Shown in pieces: positions 15,981 to 23,236 of a stretch of 38,855 nt of DNA. Numbering within the stretch: position 1 is the first letter of the stretch; each line of letters begins with the position of its first letter. The stretch comes from Ferrimonas kyonanensis DSM 18153 (lineage in GTDB: Bacteria > Pseudomonadota > Gammaproteobacteria > Enterobacterales > Shewanellaceae). The stretch covers positions 1 through 38,855 of the forward strand of contig NZ_KE384367.1 of NCBI RefSeq assembly GCF_000425405.1, written 5' to 3'. Below the pieces are notes generated by a model that was not told where the DNA came from, searched no databases, and was given only the letters and a program-made list of their open reading frames with translations. The position numbers and the translations under genes were made by a program.

Positions 15981-16089
15981 GGCCGGCTCCAGATTTTTAA
16001 TGTTGAAACTCACAGTTACACCATAGCAACCTTTGGTCATACCTAATATTGAGTAATACTTGGGGCATCATTTGCAAAGCGAATACACC

Positions 16090-16956
16090 ATGCTCAAAGT
16101 CGAACTTTTAGAGAGTTTCATCGCCGTCGCCGAAACCGGCAATATGTCAAAAGCGGCAGATCGCGTTTGTCGTACCCAGTCCGCGCTGAGCTTGCAGATC
16201 AAAAAGTTGGAAGAGAGCGTCGGTCAGTCCCTGTTGGAGCGCGACAACCGCGGCACCACCCTGACCGAAGCCGGTGAAAAGCTGCTCAACTACGCCTACA
16301 AGATGGTGCAGTTGAACTCTCAGGCTCTGGATGACCTCAAGGACACCGATACCAAGCAGATCATTCGCCTGGGGGTGCCAACGGATTACGTTAAGTGGTA
16401 CCTGGAAAGTGGCCTGATTGAATTCATTCGCGAATTCACCAACCTGGCGCTGGTAATCGATACCGACGTCAGCGGTAACCTGTTTAAGCGCCTGCAAAAC
16501 GGCGAGTTCGATGCCATCATCGCCACCCACTGGCATCCACAGCCTCACGGCGACCTGCTGTTTGAACGCCGCTTTGTCTGGGCCGCCGCCAAGAACGGCA
16601 ACGCCCATAACCGCTCGACCGTACCCATGGCGCTGTACCCGGAAAACTGCCCCATTCGCGCCCAGGTGTTTGCTAACCACAACATCTCCATGCGCCCCAT
16701 CAACGTGCTGCTGTCGACCCCATCGCCTCAAGCACTGTGCATGGCGGTGGAAGACGACCTGGTGATTGCTCCCATCGCCGAGTTTCGAATCAGCGACAAG
16801 ATGCGAGTGCTGGATGCCGCAGAGCACAAGTTGCCACCACTGCCGATGTTCAACGAGTCGTTCTACATCAACCCGGCGTCGGAAACCAAGGCGCTGGAAC
16901 AGTTGCGGGCACTGCTGAAGGCCAACATCAGCAAGATGGTCATCGACCCCAGCTAA
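16090..16956 (+). CDS. LysR-family transcriptional regulator
   Basis: This protein of about 288 residues has a typical LysR N-terminal winged helix (MLKVELLESFIAVAETGNMS, then KAADRVCRTQSALSLQIKKLEE and a DNRGTTLTEAGEKLL wing). A periplasmic-binding-protein-like effector domain follows from about residue 90. I chose the ATG at 16090, which puts the helix-turn-helix at the family's usual position; the frame can be extended ten codons to a TTG. It is divergent from the TetR gene and followed by a strong terminator. Nothing in the sequence identifies the effector. The nearest possible target, the porin gene, is on the opposite strand beyond two terminators. Confidence 0.88.
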   Translation: MLKVELLESFIAVAETGNMSKAADRVCRTQSALSLQIKKLEESVGQSLLERDNRGTTLTEAGEKLLNYAYKMVQLNSQALDDLKDTDTKQIIRLGVPTDYVKWYLESGLIEFIREFTNLALVIDTDVSGNLFKRLQNGEFDAIIATHWHPQPHGDLLFERRFVWAAAKNGNAHNRSTVPMALYPENCPIRAQVFANHNISMRPINVLLSTPSPQALCMAVEDDLVIAPIAEFRISDKMRVLDAAEHKLPPLPMFNESFYINPASETKALEQLRALLKANISKMVIDPS

Positions 16957-16970
16957 TCGAAGCCATTCGA

Positions 16971-16999
16971 AAAAAAGCCCCGCAACTGCGGGGCTTTTT
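16971..16999 (+). terminator. Rho-independent terminator after the LysR gene
   Basis: GCCCCGC (16977-16983) pairs with GCGGGGC (16988-16994) across an AACT loop. Five T residues follow and six A residues precede, so it can act in both directions. Confidence 0.92.
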
Positions 17000-17070
17000 C
17001 ATGTCTGACACTCAAACTCTGCTGAGCGATTCGCTGTTAAGCAGCAGCCCCTACCTTGGCAGGGAGCCTA

Positions 17071-17103
17071 AAAAAAGTGCGCCGCAACAAGGTTGCGGCG
17101 CAC
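17071..17103 (-). terminator. Rho-independent terminator downstream of the porin gene
   Basis: A perfect 12-bp stem, GTGCGCCGCAAC (17077-17088) with GTTGCGGCGCAC (17092-17103), has a 3-nt loop. On the minus strand it is followed by six or seven T residues. It lies about 180 bp past the porin stop, so that mRNA has a long 3' untranslated region. Confidence 0.9.
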
Positions 17104-17282
17104 GATTCAGGACGGAGTTCGGTGACCCAGGCATCGAACCTAAGGCCAATGCAGGGAGTTTTGATGATGATGAAACCGCACAGCTATTCAGAGGATGCCC
17201 CGGTCACCAAACCCCTACCGCCGCTCTCTCCTTCGGCGGTAACCTGTCGGGGACAAGACTGCTGTCCCCTGTGTCTGGCTAC
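17104..17282 (-). other. Porin 3' untranslated region with two further hairpins
   Basis: No gene is seen here. Between the porin stop and its terminator there is a stem GGGGACA (17249-17255) with TGTCCCC (17263-17269). A second stem, about ACCGCCG with CGGCGGT, lies around 17217-17240. A long structured 3' end can protect an mRNA or be processed into a small RNA; neither is shown by the sequence alone. Confidence 0.4.
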
Positions 17283-18401
17283 TTAGAAGTAGTAGCCAAA
17301 GTTAACGTTGATGCGGTTGTCCCAGCCACTGTCGGTCTGAGCCAGGCCAACGTGGTCGTTGACACCGGCGGCGTACATGTTCTCACCGGCAATGAAGTCG
17401 ATGTAGGTGTACGTCGGGCCAGCGGCGATGGCCATGCCAGTGACGTTCATCAGGCTGTCGTCATAGCTGGAATCGTCGGTGTCCGGCGTCAGCATACCGA
17501 AGTCGTTATACACGGTGATGCTGCCCCAGGAGGTAGGGAAGCTCTTCGCCAGGTTAACGCTGTAGATCTGACCCTTGGCGGCCACTTCGTACTGCCAGGC
17601 ATAGGCGGATACCGCAATCTTGTTGGCATCTTGTGGGCTGTCGGCATCGTACTCGTACTGCATTGCCTGCAGTTGCAGCTTCCAGTCGCCGTACTTGGCA
17701 TCCATGTGCAGCGCCACTGCGTAGCGATCGCCGTTGTCGCCGGTCTTGCTGTTGTAGATCTGGCCCCACTCCAGTGAACCGCCCAGGGTCGCGCTGCCGC
17801 CATCATAGTCCATGATGTACACCTGACGCAGGTTTAGCTGGTTGGTTTCTTCGTTGTTGTACTCGGTGCCGTTCACGGTGCCTTTGTACAAGTCAGTCGA
17901 GTAGCGCTCGTTACGAGAGGCACTGTATTCGGCATTCTTAAACAGGCCGATGTCGGTCTTCCAGCTGCCACCGTCGTAGTGGAAGGTGGCGCCCATGTCG
18001 TAATCGTCTTCAAAGCCCAGGTAGTAAGGCAGGCCAAACCAGAAGCTGTTGGAGATGTAACCCGGGTTACCAAACGGCACGTTGGTCAGGCCGAAGCGGC
18101 CCTGCCACTGCTCGTTAAAATCATAGAAAGCGTAGGCATAACGCAGGCTTTCCCAGCCATCGAAGAAGCGGTATTCCGCCGCCATGCCAATGCCATTGAG
18201 CTCACCACTGAATTTCAGCGCCATCATGTCGAACTTGAAGTCGCCCATCTTGTCTTCGGAGGCGTCGCTGTAGCTTTTGTACTGGTAGTTGGCGCGAACG
18301 GTACCACCGACATCGATACCGTCTTCAGCCAGTACGGTAAAACTGCCACCGGCCATCAGGGCTGCCACTGCCATGGCCAGAGTGTTTGTGTATTTCATCA
18401 T
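17283..18401 (-). CDS. Outer membrane porin of the DMSP locus
   Basis: This 372-residue protein has a signal peptide (residues 1-25, ending FTVLA). It consists of alternating polar/hydrophobic strands with many Tyr, Trp, Asp and Gly residues, and ends in NVNFGYYF, the terminal-Phe signature of outer membrane beta barrels. No plug domain is present. It is the last gene after dddY on the same strand, 199 bp downstream, so the most economical reading is a channel admitting DMSP or related small solutes to the periplasmic lyase. The substrate is inferred only from context; a general or carboxylate porin is possible. Upstream AGGACAGGA precedes a double ATG. Confidence 0.8.
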   Translation of the reverse strand: MMKYTNTLAMAVAALMAGGSFTVLAEDGIDVGGTVRANYQYKSYSDASEDKMGDFKFDMMALKFSGELNGIGMAAEYRFFDGWESLRYAYAFYDFNEQWQGRFGLTNVPFGNPGYISNSFWFGLPYYLGFEDDYDMGATFHYDGGSWKTDIGLFKNAEYSASRNERYSTDLYKGTVNGTEYNNEETNQLNLRQVYIMDYDGGSATLGGSLEWGQIYNSKTGDNGDRYAVALHMDAKYGDWKLQLQAMQYEYDADSPQDANKIAVSAYAWQYEVAAKGQIYSVNLAKSFPTSWGSITVYNDFGMLTPDTDDSSYDDSLMNVTGMAIAAGPTYTYIDFIAGENMYAAGVNDHVGLAQTDSGWDNRINVNFGYYF

Positions 18402-18600
18402 TCCTGTCCTTAATTATTTTAAGAATCATTGTTTTTCAGGCGCAACAAAGCCGACTTGCTCACGCAAGCGGATGCTGTTGAGTCTGTGAAAGCCGCGCGG
18501 ATGCCCAGGGGCGCGGTCCTGTAGTTATGGGGGTGGTGCAGGCATCCAACTCACAAGGGCAACAGCCGCCCCCAACCGGGGGCAGCCATCGGGTGAGTCG
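18402..18600 (-). promoter_or_regulatory. dddY-porin intercistronic region with several hairpins
   Basis: No gene is seen. A nested stem-loop spans 18549-18598: outer ACTCAC/GTGAGT, inner GCCCCC (18568-18573) with GGGGGC (18578-18583). A second hairpin pairs CCGCGC (18493-18498) with GCGCGG (18511-18516). A third is CTTGC-TCAC-GCAAG near 18455-18468. None has a T tract. They may set differential stability between the dddY and porin mRNAs. Confidence 0.45.
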
Positions 18601-19860
18601 TTAGAACTTGGTCTTGGTCAGGTCACAGCGGATCTTCTCGCCGCGCATGGCCGGAGTGTCGGGGTGCTCGGCCGATTCGCACAGGCGGGTGGTGCCGTAG
18701 TCGTTGCGCTTATCGTTGGCGTTAGAACGGGCCCACACGGTCACAATCGCCTTCTCTTCTGGCTTGGCGTGACAGTTGGCACCGTTGTAGTTGAACGCGT
18801 GGATGGTGTTCTGATGGAAGTAAGCCAGGTCGTCTTTCTTCGGTGAGGTATTGGCCCAGAACCACGCCTCATTCGGCATGCCGGCGTCAATCTCCACCTC
18901 ACGAATGGTGTCGGTTTCGCTGATGGTTTTCACCAACGGGCTGTCTTCACGAACGGCAAAGTTCTGGAACTCATCGGCACACGCTGGCTCGCGCATGGTG
19001 TAGTAGATCTCGGAGATGGCGTGGTTGTGGTACGGGTAGAAGGAGTCGATGCGCTGAGTCACCATGCCCACTTCGGCGCCCACTTTCTCGTTGTTGATCT
19101 CATCGATGCGCAGCAGACCCCAGTGACCGAAGACTTCGGCGTAGGCGTAGTTGCCCCGGGTCTTATCGAAGTTGCGCTTGTTGCGCTCGCTGTCTTCGGC
19201 ATACATCGGGAACCAGCCCACAGAAGCCCACAGGTTCGGCAAGGCATTGGCACTGACGTCAAACGGGAAGGCTGCTGGCAGTTGAATGTCATCACCGGTC
19301 ACCATCTTGGCAAAGTTCTTAGTGAACGATTTACCAAACTCCTTCACCTCTTTGTCGGTCACCTTCTTGTCGAAGAACTCTTCAAAGGTGGTGCGGTTCA
19401 GCCACTGGGCAACCGGAGAGTTTTTCTCCAGCTCGCCACCTGGGCTGTAGATCCAGTTCACATCTTCACGGGCACCGAAGCACTGCTTGGCTTTGTCCGG
19501 ATTGTTGATCACCGCGTAGATGTGCTTGACCATCAGTTTCATGTCGCGACGGTCCATGATGCACATGTACTGCGGACCTTTCAGGTCGTGAGTGTTGGTC
19601 TGATACATGGTCTGATCTGAGTTACGGCAGTTGCCGTCAGTGGTACTCAGTGCCACGGCGTACCCTTCCAGGTACTTCAGAGTTTCCTGCCACAGAATAT
19701 CAACGTACTTCTGTTCAGATTTAGAATAGGTTGCTGGTTCACCCAGGCATTTAAATTCGGCATTCTGAATTTCTTTTTTATCAAGAAAATCAGGAATGTC
19801 TGCTGCAATCGCGCTATTTGCGGCCAACAGGCCAGCCAAAAGAATTGAGGTTTTCATCAT
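18601..19860 (-). CDS. dddY: Periplasmic DMSP lyase DddY
   Basis: The product is about 419 residues with a Sec signal peptide ending AIAA. DddY cleaves dimethylsulfoniopropionate to dimethyl sulfide and acrylate in the periplasm. The cupin metal motif is clear: DSFYPYHNHAISEIYYTM, with H, H, E and Y spaced as in DddY, and a further histidine pair in YFHQNTIHAF 74 residues on. That spacing agrees with the His-Glu-Tyr-His set I recall for characterised DddY enzymes. The large N-terminal domain also fits this family and not the small cupin lyases DddL, DddQ or DddW. I chose the ATG at 19860; a TTG four codons upstream abuts the hairpin. It follows acrylate-reductase-like genes and precedes a porin. 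Confidence 0.9.
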   Translation of the reverse strand: MMKTSILLAGLLAANSAIAADIPDFLDKKEIQNAEFKCLGEPATYSKSEQKYVDILWQETLKYLEGYAVALSTTDGNCRNSDQTMYQTNTHDLKGPQYMCIMDRRDMKLMVKHIYAVINNPDKAKQCFGAREDVNWIYSPGGELEKNSPVAQWLNRTTFEEFFDKKVTDKEVKEFGKSFTKNFAKMVTGDDIQLPAAFPFDVSANALPNLWASVGWFPMYAEDSERNKRNFDKTRGNYAYAEVFGHWGLLRIDEINNEKVGAEVGMVTQRIDSFYPYHNHAISEIYYTMREPACADEFQNFAVREDSPLVKTISETDTIREVEIDAGMPNEAWFWANTSPKKDDLAYFHQNTIHAFNYNGANCHAKPEEKAIVTVWARSNANDKRNDYGTTRLCESAEHPDTPAMRGEKIRCDLTKTKF

Positions 19861-19870
19861 CGTGTCATCC

Positions 19871-19911
19871 AAAAATAAAAGCCCTCTTACTTTAACAACG
19901 GTAAGAGGGCT
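19871..19911 (-). terminator. Intrinsic terminator or attenuator directly before dddY
   Basis: On the minus strand an 11-bp perfect stem, AGCCCTCTTAC (19911-19901) with GTAAGAGGGCT (19890-19880), closes a 10-nt loop. It is followed by TTTTATTTTT. The T tract ends about 11 bases before the dddY ATG, too close for a separate promoter. The hairpin must therefore lie inside any transcript that reaches dddY, which suggests conditional termination or a partial terminator lowering dddY relative to the upstream reductase genes. Confidence 0.82.
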
Positions 19912-19990
19912 AAATAGTGTCCGGCACCCAAGGAGCGGTGGCGCTTATCGGAAGGGGATGCCCCTAAAGATGCCGGTTAACCCATAAAGT
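19912..19990 (-). promoter_or_regulatory. Candidate structured leader (three-way junction) upstream of the dddY terminator
   Basis: Between the cytochrome stop and the terminator the minus strand can form an outer stem CCGGCA (19976-19971) with TGCCGG (19926-19921). This encloses two hairpins: AGGGG-CAT-CCCCT (19965-19953) and AGCG-CCAC-CGCT (19945-19934). A three-way junction followed by an intrinsic terminator is the general layout of a riboswitch or attenuator. It matches no class I recognise. The fold was made by eye, and P3 is only four base pairs. Confidence 0.4.
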
Positions 19991-20003
19991 TCAGCAGATA
20001 TTT

Positions 20004-20402
20004 TTAGTGCTTATGCTTGTCGAACTTAAAGGTGTGGCAGTCGTTACACAGTGGCTGCTTGGCTTCGTGCTCAGCGTGACACTCGGTGCAAGGCACCTCT
20101 TTGCCGTAGTGCAGGTTGTTGTGCGGGTTCTGCCATTCTTCTTCGCCTTTACGGGCGGTTTTCTTAGCCAGTTTGTCCACTTTGTGGCACTTCAGGCAGG
20201 TGTCATCAGCAGGACGGTAGCTTGGCGCGTTGGTGCCGTGACACACCTTGCAGTTCTCTTTGTCGTAGAACTTCTGGTGATACGTACGGCCTTCAACCAT
20301 ACCCTGGTCTACCAGGGAAGCGTCTGCCTTGATCTCAGCAGCAACGTTTGTGCTAGCCAGCACAGCAGCAACAGCAGCCAGGGTCATTAACTTTTTCATC
20401 AT
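20004..20402 (-). CDS. Periplasmic tetraheme cytochrome c, electron donor subunit of the reductase
   Basis: This 132-residue protein has a signal peptide (residues 1-22, ending NVAA) and four C-x-x-C-H heme sites at residues 51-55, 69-73, 105-109 and 119-123 (CKVCH, CLKCH, CTECH, CNDCH). It resembles the small tetraheme domain that is fused to the flavin domain in Shewanella fumarate reductase Fcc3, but here it is a separate chain, 26 bp after the flavoprotein gene. The two-subunit layout is that described for the Geobacter methacrylate reductase system (Mrd with Mcc). It would carry electrons from a quinol-oxidising membrane cytochrome (CymA type, not in this window) to the flavoprotein. AGAGGA precedes a double ATG. 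Confidence 0.92.
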   Translation of the reverse strand: MMKKLMTLAAVAAVLASTNVAAEIKADASLVDQGMVEGRTYHQKFYDKENCKVCHGTNAPSYRPADDTCLKCHKVDKLAKKTARKGEEEWQNPHNNLHYGKEVPCTECHAEHEAKQPLCNDCHTFKFDKHKH

Positions 20403-20428
20403 CTATTCCTCTATAAACCGTTGTTGAC

Positions 20429-21946
20429 TCAGGCGCCCATGATGCTGCGTGCAGCGGTCATGCCCATTACCATACACTCTGGAATGGAGCAGCTACCCAG
20501 ACGGCTGACACCGTGGATACCGCCACACACTTCGCCGGCGGCGTACAGACCTTCGATGCGCTGGCCAGTGAAGCTGTCTTTCACTTCCGCTTTGGTGTTC
20601 ACCTGAACACCGCCCTGGCAGTAGTGCACTTTTGGCCACAGACGTACCACGGTGAATGGCGCTTTCAGGTACTTACCTTTGGCTTTACCCATGTTCTTGC
20701 CGAACTGCTCATCCACACCGGACTTCACGTAGCCGTTGTACTCTTCGATTTGGGCTTTCAGAGGCTTCAGCGGCACGTCGAAGTGCTTCGCCAGCTCTTC
20801 CAGAGAGTCAAACTTCCAGCCGACACCGTACTTCAGAACTTTCTTACAGTTCGGGTGCTGGTTGGCGTGCTCGTAGCTGGTGATCATGATGGGTGGCAGG
20901 GCCTCACCCTTAGCATCACGACAGGACAGCTCGGCGTCCGCACGGGTCTTACGGTCGGCAATTTCGTTCATGAAACGCTTACCGGTCATGCGGTTTACCG
21001 CGATGGAGTGCGGGAAGTTAAAGATGGAGTAGTTAGACACGTAGCCGAAACCACCTTCATCCGGAGACGCCCATGGGCCGGACTGAATGTGAGCCATGTG
21101 CACTGGAATCGCGCCCAGACGGAACATTTCGAACATGCCTTCACCGGTCGCGCCCTTGGCGTTGGTGCAGCCTACTTCGGCGGTCAGGGTTGGATCCTGG
21201 GCCATACGCAGGTCGATGTTCTGAGCAAAACCACCGGTGGCCATGATCACGCCGCGGGTCGCACGAACGTAGATGCTCTCGCCGGTATCTTCTTCACCGA
21301 AGTAGTAGCCCTTCTTCAGCTTCACACCTTCCACTTTGCCCGCTTCATCCAGGATGAAACCGTCAAACTTGGTACGGCTAACCAGGTTTACGCCCACCTT
21401 GCGGCACTCACGTACCAGAGGTTGGGTAATGCCGGCACCACAGCTTACCGTGGTCTGGTAAGTACGAGGGACGGAGTGGCCGCCCAGTTGCTGCAGGTAA
21501 GGGTGGAACACCGCACCGGCATCCTGAGTCATTCTCAGCGCTTCGTTGGCGTGAGAGGCCACGTGACGCAGCAGCGCCTCGTCGGCGATACCGCGGCCAG
21601 ACTTCAGCTGGTCGGCAACCATCCGGTCTACGGAATCCTTTACGCCCTTCTCTTTCTGCATCGGCGTGCCCGGTGCGGCAAACAGACCACCGTTAATGGC
21701 GGAGTTACCACCGAATACCGGCATCTTTTCAAAGATGGTGACTGACTTACAGCCCTTACGAGCAGATTCGATGCCTGCGGCCAGACCGGCAAAGCCGGAG
21801 CCGATGATGGCGATCTCTACTGTCTCATCCCACTTCACACCGTCGGAACTGATGGAGGTAGCCATGGCCGGTGCGGCCATAGCGACACTTGCTGCGCCCA
21901 GTCCCTTAATAAAGTTACGGCGTCCTAACAGATCAACATTACTCAT
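20429..21946 (-). CDS. Tat-exported FAD reductase of the fumarate/acrylate reductase family
   Basis: The 505-residue flavoprotein begins with a Tat signal (RRNFIKG at residues 9-15, then a hydrophobic stretch ending PAMA). It has a GxGxxG-type FAD site (IIGSGFAGLAAG, near residue 48). Residues corresponding to the fumarate reductase catalytic set are present: Arg332 in NEIADR, His441 in KVHYCQGG and Arg482 in GIHGVSRLG, so it should reduce a C=C bond next to a carboxylate. It lacks fused heme and FMN domains, as in the methacrylate reductase Mrd. Beside dddY the natural substrate is acrylate; fumarate, methacrylate or urocanate cannot be excluded. It is first in a reductase-cytochrome-dddY-porin order and divergent from a LysR gene. 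Confidence 0.88.
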   Translation of the reverse strand: MSNVDLLGRRNFIKGLGAASVAMAAPAMATSISSDGVKWDETVEIAIIGSGFAGLAAGIESARKGCKSVTIFEKMPVFGGNSAINGGLFAAPGTPMQKEKGVKDSVDRMVADQLKSGRGIADEALLRHVASHANEALRMTQDAGAVFHPYLQQLGGHSVPRTYQTTVSCGAGITQPLVRECRKVGVNLVSRTKFDGFILDEAGKVEGVKLKKGYYFGEEDTGESIYVRATRGVIMATGGFAQNIDLRMAQDPTLTAEVGCTNAKGATGEGMFEMFRLGAIPVHMAHIQSGPWASPDEGGFGYVSNYSIFNFPHSIAVNRMTGKRFMNEIADRKTRADAELSCRDAKGEALPPIMITSYEHANQHPNCKKVLKYGVGWKFDSLEELAKHFDVPLKPLKAQIEEYNGYVKSGVDEQFGKNMGKAKGKYLKAPFTVVRLWPKVHYCQGGVQVNTKAEVKDSFTGQRIEGLYAAGEVCGGIHGVSRLGSCSIPECMVMGMTAARSIMGA

Positions 21947-21981
21947 CTGGTTCTCACCCTTGTTTAGTTATCTCAGGACAA

Positions 21982-22010
21982 ATCATAAAGATGGAACCAA
22001 TTCCAAAACG
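21982..22010 (-). promoter_or_regulatory. Putative reductase promoter overlapped by operator copy 1
   Basis: On the minus strand a -10-like TATGAT (21987-21982) lies about 36 bp upstream of the flavoprotein start. The inverted repeat TGGAA-CCAA-TTCCA occupies 21992-22005, within the -35/-10 spacer, and no good -35 is seen. An almost identical repeat lies 114 bp away (22106-22119). Regulator binding here would control the whole reductase-dddY unit. Confidence 0.5.
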
Positions 22011-22105
22011 GGATAGTCAGACCCTTATCACGAATTATTTTTTCTGAAGGACAAATATCGGATAAATATCGAATTAGCAGGAAAAACAATGTCAGAAACC
22101 TATTA

Positions 22106-22124
22106 TGGAATGGGTTCCAAATCG
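22106..22124. promoter_or_regulatory. Operator copy 2 in the reductase/LysR intergenic region
   Basis: TGGAA-TGGG-TTCCA at 22106-22119 repeats the copy at 21992-22005. The surrounding bases match as well: both read ATGGAA-N4-TTCCAAA-N-CGGG in the same orientation. This degree of flanking identity between two sites in one intergenic region points to a shared protein-binding site, most simply for the adjacent LysR regulator. Confidence 0.6.
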
Positions 22125-22181
22125 GGCATGAACGCAAATATTGCAAGAAAGAAAGGATCCTTTTTTCTCTCAGGCTGATAT

Positions 22182-22197
22182 TGTGATCATGTTCAGA
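22182..22197 (+). promoter_or_regulatory. CRP-like site upstream of the LysR gene
   Basis: TGTGA-TCATGT-TCAGA matches nine of ten core positions of the CRP consensus TGTGA-N6-TCACA. It lies 18 bp upstream of the LysR start codon. In Shewanella, CRP controls many anaerobic respiration genes, so a site in this intergenic region is plausible. The position so close to the start could also mean repression. Confidence 0.4.
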
Positions 22198-22214
22198 TTA
22201 GCAACGAGCAAATA

Positions 22215-23141
22215 ATGGAATTAGAAGAACTGTATCGCCGAGATCTTAGCCTGTTGATTGCCTTGCAAGTTCTTATCGAAGAGCGCAGCGTCACCCAGGC
22301 CGCCAAACGATTGCACTTGAGTCAGTCCGCCACCAGCCGGATTTTATCCCGTTTACGCACCATGCTTGGCGATCCGCTGTTTACTCGAGTCGGTCCCAGC
22401 CTGCAGCCCACCGACTTTGCCCTAAGCTGCCAGCAACGGTTGCAGGCCCCCATCGCCGAACTCAGTCATTTATTGGCACCGAGGGAGTTTACTCCAAGCC
22501 AATGTCGACAAAAATTTACCATTGCCGTTACCGACTTTGCCATGCAGGCGCTGATGCCATTAATTCTGCCGCGGCTGTATTCACGCGCCCCGGAGATTCA
22601 GATTGAAGTCACTCCGGTTCAGCATCAGGAATTGCAAACTCAATTGGGGTTAAAAGGGGTGGATGTGGCCATGTGCCGAGCCATCAGTAATAACACCCAA
22701 CTGATGCAGAAAGAGATGGGCCAGGTTGGCGTTCGCCCCGTGGTGGCGCCGGATCATCCCCTTGCCAATAAACAGTTGCAGCCCGAAGATTTTCAGCGTT
22801 ATCCCCTGGCGATCGTCGCCATCAGCGACGGCGTCAAGGCACTACTGGATGAAGCGATGGCCCCCTGGCCCGGGGGGCAAGTGATACTGCGCACCCCCAG
22901 CCTGGATAATGCCCTGACACTGATGGGCTTCAAGCAGATGATTTTGATCCTGCCATCCGGCCTGGCCGAACAGGTCGCCCAACAACATGAGCTTAGGGTG
23001 AAAACCCTGCCGTTTCCCCTGCCCCGTATCGATTACCACCTGTTTTGGCATTCGAGAATCGATCACGACTCGGCGCAGCAATGGCTGCGGGAGGAGATCA
23101 TCGCCGCCACCGCACCGGTACTCAGCGGCACTCTGGCTTGA
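22215..23141 (+). CDS. LysR-family regulator divergent from the acrylate-reductase-like operon
   Basis: This 308-residue protein has a LysR winged helix at the N terminus (RDLSLLIALQVLIEERSVTQ, then AAKRLHLSQSATSRILSRLR and LFTRVGPSLQPT). This is the NodD/LeuO-like style, with a slightly longer lead-in than the LysR protein at 16090. A substrate-binding-like effector domain follows. Divergent placement from the reductase operon is the classic arrangement for the local regulator, so I infer it senses acrylate, DMSP or a derivative and binds the paired TGGAA-N4-TTCCA sites between the genes. It is followed by a bidirectional terminator and convergent acuI. Confidence 0.88.
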   Translation: MELEELYRRDLSLLIALQVLIEERSVTQAAKRLHLSQSATSRILSRLRTMLGDPLFTRVGPSLQPTDFALSCQQRLQAPIAELSHLLAPREFTPSQCRQKFTIAVTDFAMQALMPLILPRLYSRAPEIQIEVTPVQHQELQTQLGLKGVDVAMCRAISNNTQLMQKEMGQVGVRPVVAPDHPLANKQLQPEDFQRYPLAIVAISDGVKALLDEAMAPWPGGQVILRTPSLDNALTLMGFKQMILILPSGLAEQVAQQHELRVKTLPFPLPRIDYHLFWHSRIDHDSAQQWLREEIIAATAPVLSGTLA

Positions 23142-23180
23142 TGGCCCGCGGCCACTGAACGAGCATTGAAGATGATAAAC

Positions 23181-23210
23181 AAAAAAATCCGCCATCAGGG
23201 CGGATTTTTT
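23181..23210. terminator. Bidirectional terminator between the LysR gene and acuI
   Basis: AATCCGCC (23186-23193) pairs with GGCGGATT (23199-23206) across a 5-nt loop. It is flanked by A residues on the left and T residues on the right, so it can stop both convergent genes. Confidence 0.93.
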
Positions 23211-23236
23211 GATCGCGATACACCGAGTAACGGCGA

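Noticed and set aside
17071..17277. Possible tRNA or structured RNA gene after the porin
   Set aside because: The stems are simple hairpins, the first a terminator with a T tract. There is no cloverleaf, T-loop or CCA-type end.
16737..17777. 346-codon plus-strand open frame crossing the LysR gene end, two terminators and the porin gene
   Set aside because: It runs through two strong terminators and two real genes in other frames; the product shows no domain.
20513..21745. 410-codon plus-strand open frame opposite the flavoprotein gene
   Set aside because: The minus-strand frame has a Tat signal, FAD site and catalytic residues. The plus frame has no recognisable domain.
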